In this document: piece by piece, positions 1 to 8,192 of the stretch
Layout: every line of letters begins with the position of its first letter
Numbering within the stretch: the first letter of the stretch is position 1
Assembly: GCF_900109945.1 (NCBI RefSeq)
Contig: NZ_FOBX01000009.1
Location: 334,087 to 398,086, forward strand
Direction of reading: 5' to 3'
From: Bradyrhizobium sp. OK095
GTDB lineage: Bacteria; Pseudomonadota; Alphaproteobacteria; Rhizobiales; Xanthobacteraceae
DNA: 64,000 bases
The notes under the pieces: model-generated
Seen by the model: the letters and a program-made list of their open reading frames with translations, nothing else
Told to the model about the DNA's origin: nothing
The model's database searches: none
Made by a program: the position numbers and the translations under genes

Positions 1-727
1 CGCGGGCTGGGATTGCGATGGACGCGGGCGGCGTTAAAGGCGGGCTTGTTGTGTGCAGGGCGAGATGAACCTCGTGAGCATGTGACGGACCGCGATCGAC
101 GGACGGCGCCCAAGCCCTGCGAAGCCTCTTGGCGAAGCAGGGTCGTCCGCGTACGGCGAAACCGTGTGGTCCTGGCCGTCGTTGCTACGGTCAAGCCTTT
201 GCGAAGGCGTCATTGCGTCAACCGGCGCGGTGCCGTGTATTTCGCGGAGGTGACGGAGGCAAGCAGGAACTCGTCTCCGGGGAGAGCGCGGCATAGGCCG
301 TCAAACCATCGCGCAGGGAAGGCCTGGTTTCGGCTGCCCTGTGTCTCCCCTGTGCATTGCGTGTGCAATCCATTCAGCATGGGGGTCTTATGGGTGCCAG
401 CCGGCGCCCGGTCTTCCCTGCGCCCTTTCTTTCCGAGAGGGTGTGACGAGAAGCACAGCTCGGGCAAATCATGCCGCGAGGATACGAGCGTATGTCGATC
501 AGCCGGCGGCGTTGTCGCTTTCCAGATCGAACACTTCCGCGAGCGCTGATCTCCCGTGCAAGCATGCTGCATCGGCATCCGCGGCGGTGGTCGTCTCCGC
601 AAAAATCTGCACTATGCGCGCCGGGACGGTGCGCGATACGGCCGCTCTCATCCTCCGAAGCTGCCGCCGGGCCTTTGGAGGCCATGGTTTTCTGCAGGAA
701 TGGCTTTCTGCTTTTTGGAGTGACGAT
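1..727. other. Gene-free stretch at left edge
   Basis: No convincing coding sequence ends or begins here before the ATG at 728. Open frames cross it on both strands, but their translations are Arg/Pro/Ser-rich and resemble no family. Part of the stretch (about 265-497) is one copy of a dispersed repeat whose second copy lies near 30267-30503. The likely ribosome site for the next gene is GGAG at 717-720. Confidence 0.6.
265..497. repeat. Dispersed structured repeat, copy 1
   Basis: This stretch matches about 30267-30503 in the same order: a block around GGGGAGAGC.CGGCATA, an arm GCGCAGGGAAGGCC (311-324), a variable loop, the near-perfect inverted arm GGTCTTCCCTGCGC (410-423), then AGCTCGGGCAAA and GCCGCGAGGA. 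The arms pair with one mismatch around a loop of about 85 bases, so a long hairpin is possible in DNA or RNA. Weaker similarity extends upstream, for example around CGTACGG..AAACCGTGT near 150-165. The unequal loops and small indels are those of an old dispersed repeat, not a recent duplication. Confidence 0.65.
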
Positions 728-2218
728 ATGAGCGGTTTGGTGATCTCTGGCGGCCGGGTGGTGGATCCCGCGAGCGGGATGGACGCCCTTGGCGATGTGG
801 CGGTGGTGGACGGCAAGATCGCCGCTGTCGGCACGGGCCTCGGCGGTGCTGAGCGGGTGATCGACGCCACCGGCCTCGTGGTCGCGCCCGGCTTCATCGA
901 TCTGCACGCACATGGCCAGTCGATCCCGGCCGACCGCATGCAGGCGTTCGACGGCGTGACGACGACGCTCGATCTCGAGGCCGGCGTGCTGCCGGTCGGG
1001 TCCTGGTACGAGCGCCAGGCACGGAAAGGCCGCGTGCTGAACTACGGCGCGGCCACCAATTGGGCCTTTGCGCGCATCGGCGCGATGACGGGCTCCAATG
1101 CGGAGAGTTCGCTGGAGGCGTTCGGCAACGCCATGCGGGATCGCCGCTGGATGGACAACGTGGCAACCGATGCGGAGGTATCAGGCGTTCTCGAGCGCCT
1201 CACACGCGGCCTCAACGAAGGCGGCATCGGCATCGGCATTTTGAACGCCTATGCACCGGGCGCCGGCGTGCAGGAACTGACGGCGGTCTGCCAGTTGGCC
1301 GCCGCCAAGGACGTGCCGACTTTTACCCATGTCGCCTTCATGTCGCGCATCGATCCCGAAAGCGCGGTGGAAGCCTATATCCGCCTGATCGGCTATGCCG
1401 GCGCCACCGGCGCGCATATGCACATCTGCCATTTCAACTCGTCGAGCAAGACCGACATCGAGCGCTGCCGCGTGCTGATCGCCAAGGCGCAGGCGTACGG
1501 CCTGCCCATCACCGTCGAGGCCTATCCTTACGGCACCGGCTCGACCGTGCTGGCCGCGGCCTTCTTCAGCGATCCCGAATTCGTCGAGCGCAACGGCACC
1601 GGCTACGACTCGGTTCAGCGCGTGACGGACGGCTACCGCTTCCACGACCGCGAGGAGCTCTTGAAGGCGCAGGCCGAAGAGCCGTCCTCGCTGGTGCTCT
1701 GGCACATCCTCGACACCGACAACAATGCGCATCACCGCGATCTGCTCGACATGTCGGTGCTCTATCCCGGCGGCGCGATTGCGTCCGACGCGATGCCGTG
1801 GACGACGTCTGACGGCAAGACCTACACCGGCGATGCCTGGCCGCTGCCGGATGACGCGACGTCGCATCCGCGTTCCGCGGGCTGCTTCACAAAGTTCATC
1901 CGCGAATGGGTGCGCGAGCGCAAGACCGTGTCGCTGCTGGAAGGCGTGCGCAAATGCGCGCTGATCCCCGCCGAAATCCTGTCGCAGAGCACGCCTGCGA
2001 TGCGCGCAAAGGGCAGGCTCACGCAGGGCGCCGATGCCGATATCGTCGTGTTCGATTACGAGAAGCTCTCGGACCGCGCGACCTTCACGGCGATGAATCG
2101 TCCGTCCGAAGGCGTGCGGCACCTCGTGGTCAGCGGCCAGCCGCTGATCAGCGACGGCGTGCTGGATGTGGCGGCGCGGCCCGGACGGCCCGTGCGCCGT
2201 CCCGTCGCCGAGAGCTGA
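728..2218 (+). CDS. N-acyl-D-amino-acid (D-glutamate) deacylase family amidohydrolase
   Basis: A 496-residue cytoplasmic amidohydrolase of the D-aminoacylase family, expected to hydrolyse an N-acyl-D-amino acid or a related D-amide. The N-terminal beta sandwich leads into the metal motif HAH at residues 60-62. Further histidines, H201 (FTHVAF), H230, H232 and H235 (HMHICHFN), fit the metallo-beta-barrel. Where classical D-aminoacylases carry a metal-ligand cysteine, this protein has a Leu-Asp-Leu-Glu stretch (E84), as in the D-glutamate deacylase branch; that assignment is inferred. ATG 728 follows GGAG by 7 bases; the frame stays open further upstream but without homologous-looking sequence. 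The CobW-like GTPase gene starts 3 bases after the stop, so the two are probably co-translated. Confidence 0.82.
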   Translation: MSGLVISGGRVVDPASGMDALGDVAVVDGKIAAVGTGLGGAERVIDATGLVVAPGFIDLHAHGQSIPADRMQAFDGVTTTLDLEAGVLPVGSWYERQARKGRVLNYGAATNWAFARIGAMTGSNAESSLEAFGNAMRDRRWMDNVATDAEVSGVLERLTRGLNEGGIGIGILNAYAPGAGVQELTAVCQLAAAKDVPTFTHVAFMSRIDPESAVEAYIRLIGYAGATGAHMHICHFNSSSKTDIERCRVLIAKAQAYGLPITVEAYPYGTGSTVLAAAFFSDPEFVERNGTGYDSVQRVTDGYRFHDREELLKAQAEEPSSLVLWHILDTDNNAHHRDLLDMSVLYPGGAIASDAMPWTTSDGKTYTGDAWPLPDDATSHPRSAGCFTKFIREWVRERKTVSLLEGVRKCALIPAEILSQSTPAMRAKGRLTQGADADIVVFDYEKLSDRATFTAMNRPSEGVRHLVVSGQPLISDGVLDVAARPGRPVRRPVAES

Positions 2219-2221
2219 CAC

Positions 2222-3151
2222 ATGCCGGTCCCCATTCTCCTGGTGACGGGCTTTCTGGGGGCGGGCAAGACCACGGTCGTGAACCATCTGCTCGCGCATG
2301 CGGACGGACGGCGCATCGCCGCCGTGGTCAACGACTTTGGCGCGATCAACATCGACGCGGAGCTGATCGCCGGCGCGAGCGACGGCGTGGTGAGCCTTGC
2401 CAATGGCTGCATCTGCTGCTCGCTCGAAGGCGATCTGTTGCGCACGCTCTCGACGCTGCTGCGGCGCGATCCGAAGCCGGAGTATATCGTGATCGAAACC
2501 AGCGGCGTCGCCGATCCCTCCGACATCGTCCGCAATTTGATGGACCCCGTGATCCTGCGCGAGGCGCCGTTGGAGACGGTGCTCTGCGTGATGGACGCGG
2601 CGACACCGCCGTCTGCCCTCGACGACGCGCTCCAGCGCTCGCAATTGCGTGTCGCCGACATTGTCGCCTTGAGCAAGCTGGATCTGGCGGACGAAGGCGC
2701 CGGTCTCCGCATACGCGAGGCCATCCGCGCGCAGCGCGTCCCGGCGGTGGTGGTCGATGCACAACACGGCGAGATTCCATCCGCGCTGCTGTTCCCCGCG
2801 CACGTTGATCGCGCGCCCGCGCCGCGCGAGCCGGGGCCGAAACGTCCGACCGAGCAACGCTTTGAGACACTGAGCTGGACTTCGGAACGCCCACTCTCGC
2901 TGCCGCGCCTGCAACAGGCCATCGGCCGTCTGGCACCAAAGCTTGCGCGCGCAAAAGGCTTGTTCGAGACCATCGAGCAGCCCGGCCGCCAGATGGTGTT
3001 TCAGTTCGCCGCCGGCCGCGCGACACTGGCGCCGGGTGATGCACCAACACCCGGCGTGCCGCGATCGCGGATCGTCTTTATTGCCGAGCTCGGCATGCTC
3101 TCGAAAGCCGAACTCGACGGGATCATGGAGGCGTGCATTGCGGTGGCGTGA
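2222..3151 (+). CDS. CobW/COG0523 family G3E GTPase, putative metallochaperone
   Basis: A 309-residue GTPase of the CobW/YeiR/ZNG1 group, whose members deliver or help insert metal ions using GTP. Walker A is GFLGAGKT (residues 10-17). The family's CXCC metal motif reads CICC at 63-66 and an ETSGVADP switch follows near residue 90. The C-terminal third carries the short CobW_C domain, with no long His-rich tail. It starts 3 bases after the amidohydrolase stop. Because D-aminoacylases are zinc enzymes, a dedicated zinc-loading role for that neighbour is a reasonable inference, but no Zur-type operator is obvious upstream. True CobW is less likely because no cobalamin gene is nearby. Confidence 0.85.
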   Translation: MPVPILLVTGFLGAGKTTVVNHLLAHADGRRIAAVVNDFGAINIDAELIAGASDGVVSLANGCICCSLEGDLLRTLSTLLRRDPKPEYIVIETSGVADPSDIVRNLMDPVILREAPLETVLCVMDAATPPSALDDALQRSQLRVADIVALSKLDLADEGAGLRIREAIRAQRVPAVVVDAQHGEIPSALLFPAHVDRAPAPREPGPKRPTEQRFETLSWTSERPLSLPRLQQAIGRLAPKLARAKGLFETIEQPGRQMVFQFAAGRATLAPGDAPTPGVPRSRIVFIAELGMLSKAELDGIMEACIAVA

Positions 3152-3166
3152 CGCCCGCGCGAGGCC

Positions 3167-3562
3167 TCAATCCTCCATCGGCAGTCCGTCGCCGTGCACA
3201 TACCATTCCGCGCGCGATGCCCACTGCACATGCCGGTCGGGCGTCGCGCCCAGCGGCTCGTCGAACGCGCCGGCATGGATGATCGCCTCGCGGCCGCTGC
3301 GTGTGAAATGCGGCATCGGACTGCCGCAAATCTTGCAGAATGCGGTTGCAAAGCTTCGCGCATTCGGCAGATCGAAGCGCATGACGGACGCTTCGCCGCG
3401 CAGCCATCGCAGCGCGCCCGCCGTCACGATCACCTCGCAGGCATGCGCGGTCCCGGTGGCCTTGCGGCATCGCGAGCAATGGCAGTTGAGGAAACGGTCG
3501 AACGGACCCTCGACCTCGAACACGACCTCGCCGCACAGGCAGCTTCCCCGGAACGCGGCCAT
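3167..3562 (-). CDS. GFA (glutathione-dependent formaldehyde-activating)/CENP-V domain protein
   Basis: A 131-residue single-domain protein of the GFA/CENP-V fold. All expected zinc ligands are visible: CLCG (C8, C10), CHCSRC (C27, C29, C32) and FCKICGSPMP (C76, C79). The length is normal for the family. Members are often named glutathione-dependent formaldehyde-activating enzymes, but the activity is proven for few and most are of unknown substrate. It converges on the CobW-like gene with a 15-base gap and is monocistronic. Start chosen at the ATG read from 3562, after a weak purine-rich stretch. Confidence 0.8.
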   Translation of the reverse strand: MAAFRGSCLCGEVVFEVEGPFDRFLNCHCSRCRKATGTAHACEVIVTAGALRWLRGEASVMRFDLPNARSFATAFCKICGSPMPHFTRSGREAIIHAGAFDEPLGATPDRHVQWASRAEWYVHGDGLPMED

Positions 3563-3685
3563 GTTTGTCTCCCTCGGTCGTCCTTCTCAATCCCGCCGGG
3601 CATCGATAAAGGATTTTCCAATTCTCGCAATGATGTCGGTTGTGTTGTTGTGCTTTTTTCAATCAAAAATTGTCAGGATAGGATT

Positions 3686-4006
3686 ATGAAGCGTTCGCTC
3701 GGCCTGCTCTTGTGCGTGGCCTTATCGACGTTGGTTGCCGGGTGTGGTGACAGCAATCCATTCATCGGAAAATGGCAGTCCGACAAGGACAATTTCCTCT
3801 GTGCTCTCGGCTTCAGCAATCTCGAGATCACCGAGAAATCGATCCGCACAGGCTTTGCGACGCAGCTGTATACGCTCGTCAAGGACGGCGACGCCTACAT
3901 CTTCGATACCAAGGATCCGGCGAAGATCCTCGCGCGGGTGGGGCCGGGCGGCACGATGACCCTCGAAATCGGCCCCATCACTTGCTCGTTCCGGAGGGCG
4001 ACGTAG
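3686..4006 (+). CDS. Small predicted lipoprotein
   Basis: A 106-residue protein beginning with a signal peptide (Met-Lys-Arg then a hydrophobic core) that ends in the lipobox LVAGC, so residue Cys20 or so would be lipidated. The mature part opens with NPFIGKW, then alternates short strands and ends with a cysteine-containing segment; it resembles small lipocalin-like exported proteins but I cannot name a family. ATG 3686 follows AGGATAGGAT at a good distance. An upstream in-frame extension exists but lacks a signal sequence. Local base composition just upstream (3590-3685) is more AT-rich than its surroundings, which fits a promoter region. Confidence 0.72.
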   Translation: MKRSLGLLLCVALSTLVAGCGDSNPFIGKWQSDKDNFLCALGFSNLEITEKSIRTGFATQLYTLVKDGDAYIFDTKDPAKILARVGPGGTMTLEIGPITCSFRRAT

Positions 4007-4306
4007 CGCCTCGAAGCGGAGATCGTGCTCTGGCTCGCCGCCACGGGGATGTCCGACCACGCGCGGCCTCGCCGTGCTCGAACGTGCCTTCGGCGACGAG
4101 GCGCAGCTGCGCAAGATTGCCGCTCACACGATCGATCTCGTGCTCGGCAAGAAAAGTAGCTAGGCGATGACACGCGAACGACGACCCCAGCGGTGGTGAC
4201 CGCTGAGGTCGTCTGGAGGTTTCATGGAGGGCATCGAGCACTGCGTCTCCATGCCGATGTCGATAGCGCAAGACGGCTCTCTACGCGAGTAGAACCCATC
4301 AAAGCA
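4007..4306. other. Gene-free stretch with possible degenerate coding remnant
   Basis: No complete gene. A plus-strand frame ending in TAG at 4161-4163 reads like the tail of a protein (LAVLERAFGDEAQLRKIAAH and onward), with no start and stops upstream, so it may be a decayed gene end. I could not recognise the family. The remainder to 4306 shows nothing. Confidence 0.3.
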
Positions 4307-4780
4307 TCAGCAGAAGGCGAGCGCATTGACCGCCCGCGTTGTTGCAATCTCGTTTTCGTTGCCGACGAACTGGCAGACGATCGATTCGAGCTCCCCCGGC
4401 TCTCTGCGGCGCGCGACCGCCAGCAGTCGCATCAGTTCTACCTCGTCCTTCGACAGGCGCCGGCAGGACGGCGGCATGAAGCAAAGCTCGCACGGCCGAC
4501 CGCTGCGCAGGATCCTGACGAGCGCGGCAACGCGCGCGACCAGCAGCGGACTGTCAGCGATATCAGGCGCCTCGTCGGCGAAGCGATAGGCCGCCTCCCA
4601 GCAATCCGATGCGCCGGTCGCATAGGCGGCGCCAATGAACCGGAACAGTGACAGCGCGACGCGGCAGAACTCATCGTAGCTTTCGACGCACGGTCGCGTC
4701 GCGAGCGCAGCCTTGAGCGGACAAAGCCGCGGCTGGCCGGCTTCCGCGGCTGGCACGGAACCACACGCATTCGGCGTCAT
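4307..4780 (-). CDS. Cysteine-rich protein of unknown function
   Basis: A 157-residue cytoplasmic protein, no signal peptide or membrane segment. It carries at least nine cysteines, including CELC followed by PPSC near residues 98-107 and a C-terminal Cys, suggesting a metal or Fe-S site; the pattern matches no family I recognise. The central part is helical and rich in Ala/Leu/Arg. ATG read from 4780 lies 11 bases after the stop of the upstream gene (4792-5292), preceded by GACGAGAT as a ribosome site, so the two form a unit. The frame continues upstream only as an antisense-like Arg-rich translation, which is why the shorter start was chosen. Confidence 0.6.
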   Translation of the reverse strand: MTPNACGSVPAAEAGQPRLCPLKAALATRPCVESYDEFCRVALSLFRFIGAAYATGASDCWEAAYRFADEAPDIADSPLLVARVAALVRILRSGRPCELCFMPPSCRRLSKDEVELMRLLAVARRREPGELESIVCQFVGNENEIATTRAVNALAFC

Positions 4781-4791
4781 GAACGATCTCG

Positions 4792-5292
4792 TCAGTGTAA
4801 CGTGGGGCTTCCCACAAACCAGCTCTTCATCGCCATCGTCCGCCCAAGGTCGAACGATTGAACGCGCCGGTCGGGCAGGATGAGGCCAGCGATGCGGAAG
4901 ATCGTTGCAAGACCCCGAACCGGCGCCAGCGCCCAATCCGCACCGACGGGCGGCAGCCAGCTTTCGAACTGCTCGCGCGCGACATCGAGGCGCTCCTGCT
5001 GTGCCGCAGCGATCGCGTGCAACATTCGGTGCTCGCTCTCCGACATGCGCGGACAGGTGGGACAATGAACCTCGATGGCCGTATGCGCCGTGCAGGCAAA
5101 GATCTCGATGATGGATTCGAGCGAAGGCACGGCGTCGCCCACGCGAAAATGGTCGTAGACTTGTTGGATATCGGCTGCGGTCGGAACGGCCGTTCCGCTG
5201 CGCGCCTTGGCGCGAAATCCCCAGACGAAGAGCCGTTCCGCCGCACACAGCGCGGGGAGGTCGAGTGATTTGGCGGATGTCGATTGGTGCAT
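4792..5292 (-). CDS. Conserved-looking protein of unknown function, partner of the downstream Cys-rich gene
   Basis: A 166-residue soluble protein. Features visible: an N-terminal AAERLFVWGFRA segment, a cysteine cluster ACTAHTAIEVHCPTCP in the middle, then SESEHRMLHAIAAAQ and a helical C-terminal half ending near the SPTLH terminus. The CPTCP motif again hints at metal binding. It is the first gene of a two-gene minus-strand unit, followed after 11 bases by another Cys-rich unknown. GGAAGC precedes the ATG. The pair stands between a lipoprotein and a chemoreceptor, which gives no functional clue. Confidence 0.6.
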   Translation of the reverse strand: MHQSTSAKSLDLPALCAAERLFVWGFRAKARSGTAVPTAADIQQVYDHFRVGDAVPSLESIIEIFACTAHTAIEVHCPTCPRMSESEHRMLHAIAAAQQERLDVAREQFESWLPPVGADWALAPVRGLATIFRIAGLILPDRRVQSFDLGRTMAMKSWFVGSPTLH

Positions 5293-5599
5293 TGAGCTTC
5301 CGGCCTTTGGCTGCGCTCACGCCGCGTCTGGCGCAAAATATCTCCGCCGATCGTTCCGCCAGAGGCTCGTGCAAGTCAACGCTGGGCAGGCCGATATCGA
5401 GGTCTTCTAGATTTCGCGGAGCTCTGAATGTCGACGAATTCTAACAGGATGTGCCCGCACGAACGCTGGATGACCCAGGCGATCGCTGCGCCCGCTTCCG
5501 GCACTTTCGCGAACTTTCGGGAACCCGAATGCTTAAAGGTTTGCTAAGGCGATCGGGATAAAATGGCATATCAGCCCCCGCCAATTCCTGCGAGCACCG
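5293..5599. other. Intergenic region between divergent unknown gene and chemoreceptor
   Basis: About 300 bases hold the promoters of the divergent genes at 5292 and 5600. No clear sigma-70 or sigma-54 consensus, repeat or hairpin was recognised. The segment 5430-5560 is somewhat more AT-rich than the surrounding genes. Confidence 0.4.
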
Positions 5600-7282
5600 A
5601 TGATCTTCTCCCGTATCAGTTTCAAGCTGGTCCTGATTGTCGGCATCAGCCTTCTCGGCATGATCGCGCTGGCACCGATCGCGCTCTCGACCCTGCGCAG
5701 CCAGATGATCTCCGACCGCCAGGCCAAGACGCAGCACATGGTCGATGTCGGCTACGGCATCCTGGCGCATTACGAGAAGCTCGAAAGCGATGGAAAACTC
5801 TCGCGTGAGCAGGCGCAGGCCGGCGCAATCGCCGAGATCAAGAGCCTCCGCTACGACAAGGTCGAGTATTTCTGGATCAACGACATGGCCCCCAAGATGG
5901 TCATGCACCCGATCAAGCCCGAGCTCGATGGCAAGGATCTCTCCGGGATGAAGGATCCCTCCGGCAACGCGCTGTTCGTCGGCTTCGTTGACGTTGTCAA
6001 GAAACAGGGGGCGGGCTTCTACAGCTATCTCTGGCCGAAGCCCGGCTTCGACCAGCCGGTCGGGAAAATCTCCTATGTGAAGGGCTTTGCACCCTGGGGC
6101 TGGATCGTCGGCACCGGCATCTATCTCGACGACGTTGACGCCGTGTTCCGCCAGGACGCGATGACCTTCGCGCTGGTGTGCCTCGTGGTGCTGGTGCTCG
6201 TGCTGGCAGCGTCCTTCGTGATCGGCCGCAGCGTGACCCGGCCGCTCGCGAAGATCACCGCGCTGACCGAGCGGCTCGCCGCCGGCGACAGCGCGTTTGA
6301 GGTGCCCTATACCGATCGTAACAACGAGGTCGGCGGCCTCGCCAAGGCACTCGCGGTATTCAAGGACAATGCGTCGGCGGTAGGCCGGATGCATGCCGAA
6401 CAGCAGGAGTCGAAGCAGCGGGCCGACGACGAGAAGCGCAGGACGATGACCGACCTTGCCGGCAAGTTCGAGGCGAACGTCCAGGCCGTCGTGCGCGACG
6501 TCTTCAACGAGGCGCGCGCGATGCAGCAGGCCGCCCAAGGCATGTCGGAGACCGCGAACAAGGCGACCGATCGCGCAAGCCTCGTCGCGACCGCCTGCCA
6601 GCAGGCCTCCAGCAACGTGCAGACGGTGGCCTCCGCCGCGGGCCAACTGTCGTCCTCGATCACCGAGATCAGCCAGCGCGTCGCGCAGGCCGCAAGCGTG
6701 GCCGACAAGGCCGCTGCCGATGGTCAGCGCACGAACGACACCGTGCAGGGGCTTGCCGCCGCCGCGCACAAGATCGGCGAGGTCATCGACCTCATCAACC
6801 AGATCGCCTCGCAGACCAACCTGCTCGCGCTCAACGCCACCATCGAAGCGGCGCGTGCGGGCGAATCCGGCAGGGGATTTGCGGTGGTCGCGAGCGAAGT
6901 GAAATCGCTGGCGAGCCAGACCGCGAAGGCGACCGACGAGATCGGCGCGCAGATCACCGCGATCCAGGCCGAGACCAACCAGGTCGTCGGCAATATCGAG
7001 AGCATCCGCGCCACCATCATGGAGGTCAACGAGATCTCCTCGTCGATCGCTGCCGCGGTCGAGGAGCAGGGAGCTGCGACCGCCGCGATCGCCCACAGCG
7101 TGCAGGAGGCGGCGTCCGGCACCGACCAGGTCTCGCAAAACATCTCCGGCGTGACCGATGCGACGGTCGAGACCGGCCAGGCCGCGGGCGTCGTGCTGCA
7201 ATCGAGCGGCCGGCTGACGCAGAAGCTGCAATCGCTTGAGGACGAGGTCAGTACCTTCGTTGCTGGCGTACGCGCGGCCTAG
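5600..7282 (+). CDS. Methyl-accepting chemotaxis protein with single Cache sensor
   Basis: A 560-residue transmembrane chemoreceptor. Order: TM1 about residues 8-28; periplasmic single Cache domain about 30-187, with YFWINDMAPKMVMHP and GWIVGTGIYLDD as typical strands; TM2 about 190-212; HAMP about 213-266 (ITALTERLAAGD); cytoplasmic signalling domain about 300-560. The highly conserved hairpin tip is at about 393-437 (EVIDLINQIASQTNLLALNA, then ARAGESGRGFAVVA). Single-Cache receptors of this type often sense small organic acids, but the ligand cannot be read from sequence. No che genes are nearby. Its stop (TAG, 7280-7282) overlaps the stop of the convergent deacetylase gene. Confidence 0.93.
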   Translation: MIFSRISFKLVLIVGISLLGMIALAPIALSTLRSQMISDRQAKTQHMVDVGYGILAHYEKLESDGKLSREQAQAGAIAEIKSLRYDKVEYFWINDMAPKMVMHPIKPELDGKDLSGMKDPSGNALFVGFVDVVKKQGAGFYSYLWPKPGFDQPVGKISYVKGFAPWGWIVGTGIYLDDVDAVFRQDAMTFALVCLVVLVLVLAASFVIGRSVTRPLAKITALTERLAAGDSAFEVPYTDRNNEVGGLAKALAVFKDNASAVGRMHAEQQESKQRADDEKRRTMTDLAGKFEANVQAVVRDVFNEARAMQQAAQGMSETANKATDRASLVATACQQASSNVQTVASAAGQLSSSITEISQRVAQAASVADKAAADGQRTNDTVQGLAAAAHKIGEVIDLINQIASQTNLLALNATIEAARAGESGRGFAVVASEVKSLASQTAKATDEIGAQITAIQAETNQVVGNIESIRATIMEVNEISSSIAAAVEEQGAATAAIAHSVQEAASGTDQVSQNISGVTDATVETGQAAGVVLQSSGRLTQKLQSLEDEVSTFVAGVRAA

Positions 7283-8190
7283 CGCAAAGAAATATTCGCG
7301 ACCGCGCGAAAATGCGCCGCGATGTCGGTGCGCGTTGCGACCCAGACGCGGCCCTCCAACCGCGCCAGCTCGGCGAGAATGGCTTTCACTGCGCGGAAGC
7401 GTGCGGGCCGGCCGCAGATGCGTAAGTGAAAGCCGATCGACAGCATCGAGGAACGGCCGGGTTCGGCCTCCTCAATCAGCGTCGCGAGCGCCGCGCTGAC
7501 GTACTTCGAAAAATCCTCCGGCTGCACAAAACCGTTCGGATGGAAGAACTTCATGTCGTTGGTGTCGAAGCCGTAAGGCAGGATCAGCATCGACCCCTGA
7601 GGCGAACGGCTCCAATAGGGCAGGTCGTCGTCGAGTGCGTTGCTGTCGTAGGCGAAACCGAGCTCGATCAGGAGGTCACGTGTCCAGGCGCTCTGGCTGC
7701 CACGCGTCATGAAGCCGACCGGGGTGATGCCGGTCGCGCGCGCAATGATTTCACGCGTCCGCTCGATGTCGCGGCGCTCGGTCTCGCGATCATTGTAGAG
7801 CGCATGGGGCAGCCAGCGCCAGCCGTGCACGGCCGGCTCATGCCCCGCTCCGGTCACGGCGCGGGCAAGCTCAGGCACGCGTTCGACCGCGCGGCCGCAC
7901 ATCATGAAGGTCGAGCGGACATTGGTGCTCGCAAAAGCGTCGAGGAAGCGCCACAGGCCGACGCGCATACCGTAGTCGAACACCTGCTCCTGCACGAGAT
8001 CGCGAACACCCGGCGGCGATGTAGATGCGACCTCGCCGTAGCGCTCCGTCTCGGCATCGCCCTGCTCGACGGCGAGCTCGGCGCCTTCCTCGAAATTCAC
8101 CACCAGAGACACCGCAACGCGGGCGCCGTTGGGCCAAATGATATCCGGGCGTGCCCTTCCATATCCGTAGAGATCGCGCTCGATCGGCAT
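7279..8190 (-). CDS. Polysaccharide deacetylase-fold amidohydrolase, PuuE (allantoinase)-like
   Basis: A 303-residue NodB-fold enzyme of the PuuE type. Diagnostic motifs: WPNGARVAVSLVVNFEEGAE near residues 19-38 (E35, E36 where true polysaccharide deacetylases have DD), HGWRWLPH at 122-129, and DDLPYW followed by LPYGFDTND. PuuE enzymes hydrolyse allantoin or related cyclic ureides rather than sugar polymers. It is the last gene of a minus-strand operon behind a polyamine-type ABC importer (start 2 bases from the permease stop), so its substrate is probably what the importer brings in. Across the divergent promoter lies a hydantoin-racemase-like gene, which supports a cyclic-amide substrate. 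The exact substrate is unproven. Confidence 0.82.
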   Translation of the reverse strand: MPIERDLYGYGRARPDIIWPNGARVAVSLVVNFEEGAELAVEQGDAETERYGEVASTSPPGVRDLVQEQVFDYGMRVGLWRFLDAFASTNVRSTFMMCGRAVERVPELARAVTGAGHEPAVHGWRWLPHALYNDRETERRDIERTREIIARATGITPVGFMTRGSQSAWTRDLLIELGFAYDSNALDDDLPYWSRSPQGSMLILPYGFDTNDMKFFHPNGFVQPEDFSKYVSAALATLIEEAEPGRSSMLSIGFHLRICGRPARFRAVKAILAELARLEGRVWVATRTDIAAHFRAVANISLR

Positions 8191-8192
8191 GG

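Noticed and set aside
13..602. Overlapping open frames in the first 600 bases
   Set aside because: Both strands are open by chance within repeat-bearing, high-GC DNA; the products are Arg/Pro-rich and unrelated to families.
5441..7231. Long minus-strand frame opposite the chemoreceptor
   Set aside because: The translation is Leu/Arg/Gly/His-rich and low in structure; the plus strand has unmistakable chemoreceptor domains.
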